Shown: positions 1 to 8,402 of the stretch, piece by piece
Position numbering within the stretch: position 1 is the first letter of the stretch
How the letters are laid out: every line of letters begins with the position of its first letter
Assembly: GCA_018110825.1 (NCBI GenBank)
Contig: JAGBCL010000059.1
Coordinates: 1 to 64,000, forward strand
DNA: 64,000 nucleotides
Reading direction: 5' to 3'
Origin: Oscillospiraceae bacterium
GTDB taxonomy: Bacteria; Bacillota; Clostridia; Oscillospirales; Ruminococcaceae
Position numbers and translations under genes: made by a program
Notes under the pieces: generated by a model
What the model was told of the DNA's origin: nothing
The model's input: only the letters and a program-made list of their open reading frames with translations
Database searches by the model: none

Positions 1-516
1 AGCCCTAAAAAGGTTCAGGCTGATTACAATGACGGCAGCACAGTTACTCTCCAGGTTGGTGCTCGTGCAAAGGACGCTGTAGAGTTCAACTTTGACTATT
101 CTTACCTTGAAACACTTGACGAAGACGTTGGAACTCTTGCAAATGCTGCTCATGGTGGCGCTCTTAACTGTTCTTCATTCGGTCTCGGTCTCGTTAATAA
201 GGACGGCAAAGCACTCGTTGACCTTTCTACTCAGGAAACAGCTAACAAGGCTATCGACCAGATTGACGTTGCTCTTAACAAGGTTAACATGGTTCGTGCA
301 TCCTTCGGTGCTCTCCAGAACAGACTTGAACACAAGATCGATAACATGAACACAACAGTTGAAAACCTCACATCTGCTGAATCCAGAATCCGTGATACAG
401 ATATGGCTACAGAGATGATGAACTTTACAAAGCAGAACATCCTTACACAGGCTTCTCAGTCTATGCTTGCTCAGGCAAACCAGCTCCCACAGAGCGTTCT
501 CTCACTTCTCCAGTAA
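1..516 (+). CDS. fliC: Flagellin, C-terminal part (5' end outside window)
   Basis: The frame is open from the first base and ends in a TAA, giving the last 171 residues of a flagellin, the subunit of the flagellar filament exported through the flagellar type III apparatus. The final 75 residues are the conserved D0/D1 helix: RASFGALQNRLEH, then NLTSAESRIRDTDMATEMM, then a tail ending in LPQSVLSLLQ. The upstream part is a variable-domain fragment. A strong terminator follows at once, so this is the last gene of its transcript. The start, promoter and full length cannot be judged. The family call is very secure and implies a motile cell. Confidence 0.97.
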   Translation, partial: SPKKVQADYNDGSTVTLQVGARAKDAVEFNFDYSYLETLDEDVGTLANAAHGGALNCSSFGLGLVNKDGKALVDLSTQETANKAIDQIDVALNKVNMVRASFGALQNRLEHKIDNMNTTVENLTSAESRIRDTDMATEMMNFTKQNILTQASQSMLAQANQLPQSVLSLLQ

Positions 517-567
517 GAGTTGCCTTGAACAAATTAAGCGTTCAGCTTGACAGTTCTAAACACAATG

Positions 568-596
568 AAGACCACCCTTTAAGGGTGGTCTTTTTT
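568..596 (+). terminator. Rho-independent terminator of flagellin
   Basis: GACCACCCTT pairs with AAGGGTGGTC and is followed by six T residues, about 50 bp after the flagellin stop. Confidence 0.93.
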
Positions 597-612
597 GCAT
601 GTATGCAAATTA

Positions 613-643
613 AAACGGACGGTACATAGTGTATCGTCCGTTT
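613..643 (-). terminator. Terminator downstream of nadE
   Basis: AAACGGACG and CGTCCGTTT form a 9-bp stem just past the nadE stop on the minus strand, followed there by TTTTAATTT. Confidence 0.75.
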
Positions 644-647
644 ACTT

Positions 648-2564
648 TTATTTTTCCAAATCCTCAAGCCATAAGCGAACGCAAGCGTCGGAAGGCATGT
701 TCCAGTCCCCTCTCGGTGACAGGGAAACTGTGCCAACCTTTGGTCCGTCAGGTAAGCAAGAACGCTTGAACTGCTGAGTGAAGAATCGGCGCACGAAAAT
801 TGTGAGCCATTTTTTTATTGTTGCACTGTCGTAAATGCCATCAAAGGTTTTTTCGGCAATGCGGAAAATCTTGCTTGGCGCAAAGCCACAGCGTACCAGG
901 TAGTAAAGGAAGAAATCGTGCAGCTCGTAAGGTCCGACGATATCCTCGGTTTTCTGAGAAATCTCGCCCTCTTTAGGGGGAAGAAGTTCAGGGGAAACAG
1001 GTGTGTCAAGAATGTCACGGAGCACCTCGGAAAGCTTTGTATCCTCGGTGTTGTTGCTCTCAAATGCAACAAGATGACGCACCAGCGTTTTCGGAACAGA
1101 ACCATTTACACCGTACATCGACATATGGTCGCCATTGTAGGTTGCCCAACCGAGAGCAAGCTCGGAAAGGTCACCCGTACCGATAACAAGTCCGTTCATC
1201 ATATTTGCAATGTCCATAAGCACCTGTGTGCGCTCGCGTGCCTGTGAATTTTCGTAGGTTACATCAAGATTGCTTTCGTCCTGTCCAATGTCTGCAAAAT
1301 GCTGACGTACAGCGGCGGCGATGTTGATTTCCTTCAACGTTACACCGTAAGCCTCAGCAAGATAATACGCATTATTTTTGGTACGACTCGTCGTGCCGAA
1401 GCAAGGCATTGTTACAGTAACAATCCCCTTGCGGTCAAGTCCAAGCATATCGAAAGCGTGAACGGTTACGATGAGAGCAAGAGTGCTGTCAAGACCGCCC
1501 GAAAGCCCCACAACAGCCGTCTTGCAGTTAATGTGGCGCAGACGTGTAGCAAGTCCCGTTGCCTGCATTGTGAGGATTTCCTCACAGCGATTGCGGAGTT
1601 CATCCTTGACCTCGGGTACAAACGGATTGAGGGGAAAATGACGCTGTAAATTTAGATATTTCAAATTTAATGAAAATGGGAAAGTATCATATTTCATTTC
1701 AAAATTGCGTTTTCGGGTATCAACAGCAAATGTATTTACCTTTCTTCTTTCTGCGGCAATTCTGAAAAGGTCGATTTCCGTGTAAGTTATGCCTGTTGTA
1801 AACTTCTTGCTTTCGGCAATAACCTTTCCGTTTTCGGCGACAAGGTTATAACCGCTGAAAACAAGGTCACGGGTTGACTCTCCCATACCTGCGTTTGCAC
1901 GGATATATCCGCAGTGAAGTTCGGCAGATTTTACCTCGGCAAGCTTTTTCACAGCACTGCTTCTGCCCACGATTTCAGGTGAAGCGGAAAGGTTGCAGAT
2001 AACGGTTGCACCTTCTGCCGCAAGTTCAGATGCGTTACCATTATCACCAATTTCAACTCCGACAACAAGTTCGTGAAAATCTGTGCATTTAAACAATCTG
2101 TCACCTATATAGACGGTAAAGAAGGGTGCTGTCAATTCTGAATATACATCATCAAATCCACCATTCCATTCAGCAAAATAACGCGCCTCACAAAACTCAC
2201 CATAGTTTAAAACGACCTTTTTAGGAACAATTCCAACGACTTTACCATTTGTTATGACAGCAGCACAGTTGTAAAGCTTATTGTATATTTCAAATGGAAA
2301 ACCGACTATAATAAGAGCATTGCAATCGGCTGTTTCATCTGCGACACGCTTAACAGCTTTTTTTGCCCCGTCAAGCAAAGTTTTTTGCAGGAACAAATCC
2401 CCGCAGGTGCTTCCCGTGATGCAAAGCTCAGGGAATACTATTACAGAAGCGTCATTGCGTGCCGCTTCCTTTGCATACTTAATTATTTCATCGGCATTGT
2501 GGTCGCAGTCGGCAACCTTTATATCGGGTGTTACCGCCGCAACACGGAGAAATCCGTCTTTCAT
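648..2564 (-). CDS. nadE: NAD+ synthetase, glutamine-dependent architecture, nucleophile Cys absent
   Basis: This is a two-domain NAD+ synthetase that amidates nicotinate adenine dinucleotide in the cytosol. Residues 1-270 are a nitrilase-like glutaminase and about 320-638 the ATP-PPase, with the P-loop GLSGGLDSTLA and the conserved tail QFKRSCLPDGPKVGTVSLSP. In the glutaminase, Glu46 (FPEL) and Lys115 (VPKK) of the Glu-Lys-Cys triad are present. The cysteine motif, normally GVEICEDLW, reads GVEIGDNGN, putting Gly173 where the nucleophile belongs. The synthetase half looks intact, so the enzyme may depend on free ammonia (inference). ATG 2564 is preferred over an in-frame TTG nine bases upstream, because GAAAGG abuts that TTG. 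The gene has its own promoter and terminator. Confidence 0.93.
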   Translation of the reverse strand: MKDGFLRVAAVTPDIKVADCDHNADEIIKYAKEAARNDASVIVFPELCITGSTCGDLFLQKTLLDGAKKAVKRVADETADCNALIIVGFPFEIYNKLYNCAAVITNGKVVGIVPKKVVLNYGEFCEARYFAEWNGGFDDVYSELTAPFFTVYIGDRLFKCTDFHELVVGVEIGDNGNASELAAEGATVICNLSASPEIVGRSSAVKKLAEVKSAELHCGYIRANAGMGESTRDLVFSGYNLVAENGKVIAESKKFTTGITYTEIDLFRIAAERRKVNTFAVDTRKRNFEMKYDTFPFSLNLKYLNLQRHFPLNPFVPEVKDELRNRCEEILTMQATGLATRLRHINCKTAVVGLSGGLDSTLALIVTVHAFDMLGLDRKGIVTVTMPCFGTTSRTKNNAYYLAEAYGVTLKEINIAAAVRQHFADIGQDESNLDVTYENSQARERTQVLMDIANMMNGLVIGTGDLSELALGWATYNGDHMSMYGVNGSVPKTLVRHLVAFESNNTEDTKLSEVLRDILDTPVSPELLPPKEGEISQKTEDIVGPYELHDFFLYYLVRCGFAPSKIFRIAEKTFDGIYDSATIKKWLTIFVRRFFTQQFKRSCLPDGPKVGTVSLSPRGDWNMPSDACVRLWLEDLEK

Positions 2565-2596
2565 TTCAATCAACCTTTCGGATAGAGTATACCTAT

Positions 2597-2625
2597 ATTA
2601 TATAGCATTTTTTTCAGATTAGCAA
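2597..2625 (-). promoter_or_regulatory. Sigma-A promoter of nadE
   Basis: On the minus strand TTGCTA, a 17-bp spacer and TATAAT lie about 35 bp before the nadE start. Confidence 0.6.
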
Positions 2626-2654
2626 TATTTATTTTTACAAATGATAATTTATAG

Positions 2655-2683
2655 AAAAACTCCGCAGATTTTTCTGCGGAGTT
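2655..2683 (-). terminator. Terminator of the CNNM/CBS gene
   Basis: The perfect 11-bp stem AACTCCGCAGA/TCTGCGGAGTT runs into a T-run on the minus strand, directly after the upstream gene's stop. Confidence 0.9.
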
Positions 2684-2687
2684 CGAT

Positions 2688-3959
2688 TTATTCTTCATTG
2701 TTCTCCTTGGGCATATCAACCTTGATTCCGACTCTTGAAACGGACTGTTCGTCTGATTCAAGAATTGTTACAGTAAACATACCGCTTGTTTCGGTTGCTC
2801 CCTCCTCGGGAATACGTCCGAACAGTTCCATTACCCAGCCGCCAACGGTGTTGCTGTCTGTTTCAATGAGATTATCGGGAAGTTCAAGTTCCTCAAGCAT
2901 ATCGTTAATGCTTAAATCAGCCTGAACATCATACATATCCTTTGCAATTTCAACAACATTGTCAACTACTTCGTCAGTTTCGTCATAGATTTCACCGACA
3001 AGTTCTTCAATGATGTCCTCCATTGTTACAATACCGCTTGTGCCGCCGTACTGGTCTTTAACAATTGCCATATGGATTTTGGTACGCTGCATTTCGTACA
3101 GCACCTCGGAAATAAGCTTCATTTCCGAAACGTAGAGAGCCTTCTGAATAATGTCTTCAATGCTTATCGGCTTGCTGTCGGAACGGAATTTCAGAGCGAA
3201 AAAGTCCTTTTCGTTGATAAGACCAACAATGTTATCAATTGACTTGTCATAAACGGGAAGTCTTGTGTAGCGGTCACGGATAAAGATTTCCATAATCTCG
3301 TCAGGGTCATCATTACGCTCAACAGCCACAACCTTGACTCTCGGAACAAGTATCTGTTCAATGGTTGTTTCGTCAAACTCAAGAGCAGACTTTACAAGCT
3401 CACTTTCCTGCTCCTCAAGAACACCCTGGTCCTCGATTTCATTGATGATGTATTTCAGTTCATCTTCAGTAAAGTTAGGTGCATCACCTGCTTTGGAAAG
3501 CTTTGCCATAGCCTTTTGGAGTTGAGCAAAAATAGCAGAAATAGGTGTCAGAAGCCACATTATCGCACCGAGAAGTCCGGCAAAAGCAAGTGCACAGCTT
3601 TCAGCGTGCTGTTTTGCAAAGGACTTCGGCATAATCTCACCGAAGATGAGAACAAGAACGGTCATTGAAGCTGTTGAAATAGCCGCAGCGGTTGCTGTAC
3701 CGAACTTTTTTGCGAACAGGCTTGTACAGATGATAGTAGCAAGAGAAGAAGAAAGAATATTTACAATGTTGTTGCCCACGAGAATAGTGGTAAGAGCCTT
3801 GTCGAAGTTTTCGGCAATTTTCAGGGCACGCTCAGCCTTCTTGCTGCCATTTGCAGCCTGATGCTTCAGACGGATTTTGTTTACTGTGGAAAACGCCGTT
3901 TCCATTGATGAAAAGAGTGCGGACATTACGAGGAGACACGCTATCGCTATGTACTTCAC
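2688..3959 (-). CDS. CNNM/CBS-domain membrane protein (HlyC/CorC family)
   Basis: A 423-residue protein with the family's usual order. An N-terminal CNNM (DUF21) region of about four hydrophobic segments spans residues 1-150 and begins with FSSMETAFSTVNKIRLKHQA. A CBS pair follows at about 200-330 (VPRVKVVAVERND, RLPVYD, DQYGGTSGIVTMEDIIEELVGEI), then a CorC/HlyC C-terminal domain at about 345-420. Relatives are implicated in Mg2+/Co2+ homeostasis, and the older hemolysin name is misleading. Translation starts at GTG. It is transcribed alone, with a strong terminator, so the context adds nothing about the transported ion. Confidence 0.92.
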   Translation of the reverse strand: MKYIAIACLLVMSALFSSMETAFSTVNKIRLKHQAANGSKKAERALKIAENFDKALTTILVGNNIVNILSSSLATIICTSLFAKKFGTATAAAISTASMTVLVLIFGEIMPKSFAKQHAESCALAFAGLLGAIMWLLTPISAIFAQLQKAMAKLSKAGDAPNFTEDELKYIINEIEDQGVLEEQESELVKSALEFDETTIEQILVPRVKVVAVERNDDPDEIMEIFIRDRYTRLPVYDKSIDNIVGLINEKDFFALKFRSDSKPISIEDIIQKALYVSEMKLISEVLYEMQRTKIHMAIVKDQYGGTSGIVTMEDIIEELVGEIYDETDEVVDNVVEIAKDMYDVQADLSINDMLEELELPDNLIETDSNTVGGWVMELFGRIPEEGATETSGMFTVTILESDEQSVSRVGIKVDMPKENNEE

Positions 3960-4216
3960 GATAAAAAACCTGACCTTTCTTGTTTAGAAAAAATAATTAT
4001 TTTACCGTCAAGTCACTTTACCTGACGATAATAACATATATCATAGCATACATTTACATTTAATGCAAGCATTTTCAGTATAAATTCCATAATTTAGCCT
4101 AATCTTATATGGAAATATACAGCATATACAGAAATATTTTACATTAGTTAATGATTTTTTGGATAAGATATGGTATAATAACTTTGTATGTATAAATTTA
4201 CACGGAGGTTGACAAT

Positions 4217-4684
4217 TTGGACAAGCTGATACGAAAGATACTTTCGGTCTTTCCGAAATGGATACAGGATTTCTACGACAAGCACGAATCGGTGCTGTTA
4301 TATTTAATAGTAGGCGCGATGACAACCGTAATCTCAATCGGTACGCAGTACATCGCAAAATATTTTGGTCTGCCCACAGAGGTAAACACCACAATAAGCT
4401 GGATTTGCGCCGTGACCTTTGCCTTTTTCACCAACAAGGTGTGGGTGTTCAAGAATGAGTCCAAAACCAAAAAGGAATGGCTTTCACAGGCGGCGGCATT
4501 TTACAGTGCACGACTTGTGACCTACTTCCTTGAATTAGGGTTTATGAGCTTCACGGTAAGAGTGCTGGAGCAGAATGAGTACATTATGAAGCTGATTGCG
4601 CAGATTTTCATACTGGTGCTGAATTACCTTTTCAGCAAGCTGGTTATTTTCAGAAAAAAGGGGGATAAGGGCGGCGATGTTTAA
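4217..4684 (+). CDS. GtrA-like four-TM membrane protein
   Basis: A 155-residue protein with four hydrophobic segments and the GtrA hallmarks: YLIVGAMTTVISIGTQY in TM1, WICAVTFAFFTNKVWVF after TM2, and NYLFSKLVIFRKK at the C-terminus. Family members are thought to move lipid-linked sugars across the membrane for wall or teichoic-acid glycosylation. The start is TTG, chosen because CGGAGG lies 8 bases upstream. The end overlaps the next gene by 8 bases, so it is translationally coupled to the ABC exporter pair. Whether it works with them is unknown. A TATAAT lies about 40 bp upstream (4174-4179), with no good -35. Confidence 0.88.
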   Translation: MDKLIRKILSVFPKWIQDFYDKHESVLLYLIVGAMTTVISIGTQYIAKYFGLPTEVNTTISWICAVTFAFFTNKVWVFKNESKTKKEWLSQAAAFYSARLVTYFLELGFMSFTVRVLEQNEYIMKLIAQIFILVLNYLFSKLVIFRKKGDKGGDV

Positions 4685-6404
4685 GCTGGCAAAAAGATAT
4701 CTTGGCGGTTTCAAAAAGGAGCTTATCATAGGTCCTGCCGCAAAGCTGATTGAAGCGATTTTCGAGCTTATTGTTCCGTTGATTATGGCGGAAATCATCG
4801 ACAAGGGCATCAACGGCGGCGCAGGCAAGGAGTACATTTTCAGAATGGGCGGTCTGATGATTCTTATGGGAGTTTTCGGGCTCTGCTCAACCCTCGTCTG
4901 TCAGTATCTTGCATCCCGTGCTTCGCAGGGTGTGGGTACGATAATCAGAAACGATTTGTTCCGCCACATCGGAACTTTTTCCCACGCTGAGCTTGACAAG
5001 TTCGGTACGCCGTCACTTATCACACGTATCACAAACGACGTAAATCAGGTGCAGAGTGCAGTTGCAATGCTCATCAGACTTGTTGTCCGTGCACCGTTCC
5101 TCGTGGTTGGTGCGGCAGTAATGGCTATGACAATCGACGTGAAGCTGTCGCTGATATTCCTTGCGGTAATTCCGCTTGTTGCGGCTGTGCTTTACTTTAT
5201 TATGTCACGTTCGGTACCTTTCTACCGCGTGATACAGAAAAAGCTGGACAAAATCAGCCTTATCACCCGTGAAAGCCTTTCGGGTGCAAGGGTAATCCGT
5301 GCCTTTTCAAGACAGGAAAAGGAGCAGGAACGCTTCGACGAGGCAAATGACGACTACGCTGAAATTTCAATGCGTGTGGGACGTCTTTCTGCACTTCTCA
5401 ACCCCCTTACATACGCAATTATGAACCTTGCAATTGCGGCAATCGTCTGGTTCGGCGGCTTCCGTGTAGAAAGCGGTGCACTTACACAGGGTCAGGTTAT
5501 CGCTTTCGTAAACTATATGACACAGATTTCCGTTGCCCTTGTTGTTGTGGCAAATCTTGTTGTGCTGTTCACAAAGGCGGCGGCAAGCTCAACACGTATC
5601 AACGAGGTTTTTGAGGTTGAAACAACAATCGTTGACGGCGAGGGTGCTAAGGAAAATGAAAACGCGCCGAAAATTGAGTTCAGGGACGTGTCCTTTTCTT
5701 ACAGTGAAAATGGCGACAACGCTGTTGAAAATATCACATTTACGCTGAATAAGGGCGAAACTCTCGGTGTAATCGGCGGTACAGGTTCGGGTAAATCCAC
5801 CCTTGTGAACCTTATCCCCCGTTTCTATGATGCCGAACAGGGCGAGGTGCTTATTGACGGCGAGAACGTGAAAAACTATACTCTCGACGCACTCCGAAAC
5901 AAGATTGGTGTTGTTCCGCAGAAGGCTATGCTTTTCTCGGGAACAATTGCAGAAAATCTCCGCTGGGGCGACGCAAACGCAACCGATGCCGAACTTGTCA
6001 AAGCGGCTGAAATTGCTCAGGCAAAGGAATTCATCGACAAGATGCCAGACGGCTTTGATACTATTATAAATCAGGGCGGACGCAACCTTTCCGGTGGTCA
6101 GAAGCAAAGACTTACCATTGCCCGTGCGCTGGTTGGCAACCCCGAAATACTTATCCTTGACGACAGTGCCTCTGCACTTGACTTTGCAACGGATGCGGCA
6201 CTGAGAAAGGCTATCGCATCCCACACCGACAATATGACCGTTATCATCGTTTCACAGCGTGCAACCTCCATAAAGTATGCCGACAAAATCATCGTCCTCG
6301 ATGATGGCGAGGCTGTTGGACTCGGTACTCACGAACAGCTTATGGAAAGCTGTGAGGTTTACCGTGAAATTGTTATGTCACAAGAGGGAGGTGCAAAGGC
6401 ATGA
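4677..6404 (+). CDS. ABC exporter half-transporter, degenerate ATPase subunit
   Basis: This is a type IV ABC exporter subunit with a six-helix membrane domain (about 1-310) fused to a nucleotide-binding domain (about 340-575). Walker A is GGTGSGKST and the signature is NLSGGQKQR. The Walker B region reads ILILDDSASALD, with Asp replacing the catalytic Glu, and the switch His is Gln (IIVSQRATS). This pattern marks the non-catalytic partner of heterodimeric exporters such as BmrCD or TM287/288. It overlaps the GtrA gene upstream and the partner subunit downstream (4 bases). The substrate cannot be told; drugs, lipids or peptides are all possible. Confidence 0.93.
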   Translation: MFKLAKRYLGGFKKELIIGPAAKLIEAIFELIVPLIMAEIIDKGINGGAGKEYIFRMGGLMILMGVFGLCSTLVCQYLASRASQGVGTIIRNDLFRHIGTFSHAELDKFGTPSLITRITNDVNQVQSAVAMLIRLVVRAPFLVVGAAVMAMTIDVKLSLIFLAVIPLVAAVLYFIMSRSVPFYRVIQKKLDKISLITRESLSGARVIRAFSRQEKEQERFDEANDDYAEISMRVGRLSALLNPLTYAIMNLAIAAIVWFGGFRVESGALTQGQVIAFVNYMTQISVALVVVANLVVLFTKAAASSTRINEVFEVETTIVDGEGAKENENAPKIEFRDVSFSYSENGDNAVENITFTLNKGETLGVIGGTGSGKSTLVNLIPRFYDAEQGEVLIDGENVKNYTLDALRNKIGVVPQKAMLFSGTIAENLRWGDANATDAELVKAAEIAQAKEFIDKMPDGFDTIINQGGRNLSGGQKQRLTIARALVGNPEILILDDSASALDFATDAALRKAIASHTDNMTVIIVSQRATSIKYADKIIVLDDGEAVGLGTHEQLMESCEVYREIVMSQEGGAKA

Positions 6405-8146
6405 GCAAGAAACCTGTTGTAAAACGAATTTTAAGCTACACCAAGCCCTGCGCCGCACTTCTTGTTCCTGCGGTAATTGCGGCAATCGTAAGCGTCATGC
6501 TTTCCCTCTACACACCTATCCTCGTTGGTCGTGGTATTGACTACATCATCGGTGAGAATAATGTTGACTTCGACGGCGTCAAGCGCTACGTTCTCTACAT
6601 CGCAATAACCGTTGTTGTTTCGGCGCTTTTCAGCTGGGTGATGTCCTATTGCACGTATAAGATTACCTACCGTGCTGTAAGCGATATGCGCCGTGATTTA
6701 TACGCAAAGCTGGACAGAGTCCCGCTGAATTACATCGACAGCACCGCACGCGGCGACATCATCAGCCGTATGTCCGTTGACATCGAAACAATTTCCGACG
6801 GTATGCTGCAGAGCTTTTCACAGTTCCTGACGGGTATTGTAACAATCCTCGGCACGATTATCTTTATGCTCCGTATCAACGTGAAGATTGCCCTCGTGGT
6901 AATCTTCATTACACCGCTTTCCCTTTTTGTAGCGGCATTTATCACAAAGCTTTGCCACGATAAATTCCGTGAGCAGTCCTCAATCCGAGGGGAACTCAGC
7001 GGCTGTATCGAGGAGCTTGTTGGCGGACAGAAAATCGTCAAGGCCTTTGCCTACGAAGACAGAGCGCAGAACAGGTTCGAGGAAATCAACGGCAGACTCT
7101 ACACCTGCGGTGTAAGAGCACAGTTCTATTCCGCACTCACAAACCCCTGCACACGTTTTGTAAATAATATAGTATACGTGGCAACGGGTGTTTTTGGCGC
7201 AATTTCCGTTATCAGCGGCGCAGCTGGAGCAATGTCCGTCGGTCAGATTGCTACATTTTTAAGCTACGCAAACCAGTACACCAAGCCGTTCAACGAAATC
7301 ACGGGTGTTATCACCGAATTGCAGGCGGCATTTGCCTCCGCAAGACGTGTTTTCGCCGTGCTTGACGAAATTGAGGAAATTCCCGAAAAGGAACCGCCTG
7401 CACCTGCGGTTGCTGACGGCACACTCACAATTGAGGACGTGTCCTTCTCCTACAAGCCTGAACAGAAGCTGTTGGAGGACGTTAACCTTGACGTAAAGGC
7501 GGGTCAGAGAATTGCAATCGTAGGCCCCACAGGCTGCGGAAAAACAACGCTCATTAACCTGCTTATGCGTTTCTACGACGTGCGTGAGGGTGCAATAAAG
7601 GTGGGCGGAAATGATATCCGTGACATGAAGCGTGAGGAACTTCGTGCGCTGTTCGGAATGGTGCTTCAGGATACCTGGATTTTCACGGGAACAATCCGCG
7701 AGAATATCGCCTACGGCAAGCCCGACGCTACCGAGGATGAAATCGTTGCGGCGGCAAAGATGTCCCATTGCCACAGCTTCATAAGACGTCTGCCGAAGGG
7801 CTACGATACCGTTGTTTCCGAGGACGGTGGCACACTTTCACAGGGTCAGAAGCAGCTGCTTTGTATCTCACGAATTATGCTTACCAACCCGCCTATGCTC
7901 ATTCTTGACGAAGCGACTTCAAGCATTGATACACGTACAGAGCTGAAAATTCAGAGTGCCTTTGCAAAGCTGATGAAGGGCAAGACAAGCTTCATCATTG
8001 CCCATCGTCTGTCAACAATCCGTGATGCAGACGTAATCCTTGTTATGAAGGACGGCAACATCATCGAGCAGGGCAACCACGAAACGCTCCTCGACAAGGG
8101 CGGATTTTACGCTAATCTCTACAATTCGCAGTTCGAGCAAACTTAA
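6401..8146 (+). CDS. ABC exporter half-transporter, catalytic subunit
   Basis: This is the partner of the preceding half-transporter, with the same membrane-plus-ATPase layout in 581 residues. Walker A is GPTGCGKTT, Walker B is LILDEATSSID with the catalytic Glu present, and the H-loop is FIIAHRLSTI. The signature motif is altered to TLSQGQKQ. The two proteins are therefore complementary: one keeps the signature and the other keeps the catalytic Glu and His, as in asymmetric heterodimers with one competent ATP site. The start ATG overlaps the upstream stop, which supports 1:1 synthesis. The substrate is unknown. Confidence 0.94.
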   Translation: MSKKPVVKRILSYTKPCAALLVPAVIAAIVSVMLSLYTPILVGRGIDYIIGENNVDFDGVKRYVLYIAITVVVSALFSWVMSYCTYKITYRAVSDMRRDLYAKLDRVPLNYIDSTARGDIISRMSVDIETISDGMLQSFSQFLTGIVTILGTIIFMLRINVKIALVVIFITPLSLFVAAFITKLCHDKFREQSSIRGELSGCIEELVGGQKIVKAFAYEDRAQNRFEEINGRLYTCGVRAQFYSALTNPCTRFVNNIVYVATGVFGAISVISGAAGAMSVGQIATFLSYANQYTKPFNEITGVITELQAAFASARRVFAVLDEIEEIPEKEPPAPAVADGTLTIEDVSFSYKPEQKLLEDVNLDVKAGQRIAIVGPTGCGKTTLINLLMRFYDVREGAIKVGGNDIRDMKREELRALFGMVLQDTWIFTGTIRENIAYGKPDATEDEIVAAAKMSHCHSFIRRLPKGYDTVVSEDGGTLSQGQKQLLCISRIMLTNPPMLILDEATSSIDTRTELKIQSAFAKLMKGKTSFIIAHRLSTIRDADVILVMKDGNIIEQGNHETLLDKGGFYANLYNSQFEQT

Positions 8147-8154
8147 AAAAACAA

Positions 8155-8370
8155 ATATTAAAAAGTTCGTCAACCTTTCAAGGTTGCGGGGGTCTTGGGG
8201 GCAGAGCCCCTGAGTCGCCAAACCAATTCTTTGAATGGGTTACGCAGAAGGGCGAAATACTTTTGCCTCAGAGGCGCTCCGCAAAGGTGAATTTTTCGGC
8301 GGCAAGCCGAAAAAGAGGAACGCCCTGCAAGTGAGGGCGTTCCTAAAAGCAGCGAAGCTGCTTAGAAAAG
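8155..8370 (+). repeat. Intergenic block of consecutive hairpins
   Basis: The gap between the exporter and the glycosidase holds no gene but a run of palindromes. They are CAACCTT/AAGGTTG near 8171, a GGGGTCTTGGGGGCAGAGCCCC motif at 8189-8210, TTTTTCGGC/GCCGAAAAA (8292-8314), AGGAACGCCCT/AGGGCGTTCCT (8316-8344) and AAGCAGC/GCTGCTT (8347-8363). The last three are perfect and nearly contiguous. From memory, GGGTCTTGGGGGCAGAGCCCC-type motifs recur between genes in ruminococci, so a dispersed repeat is likely. It may also end the exporter transcript, though no clean T-run follows. Confidence 0.6.
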
Positions 8371-8402
8371 TAAAATCCATTTAACTGAAAGGACGGATTA
8401 CT

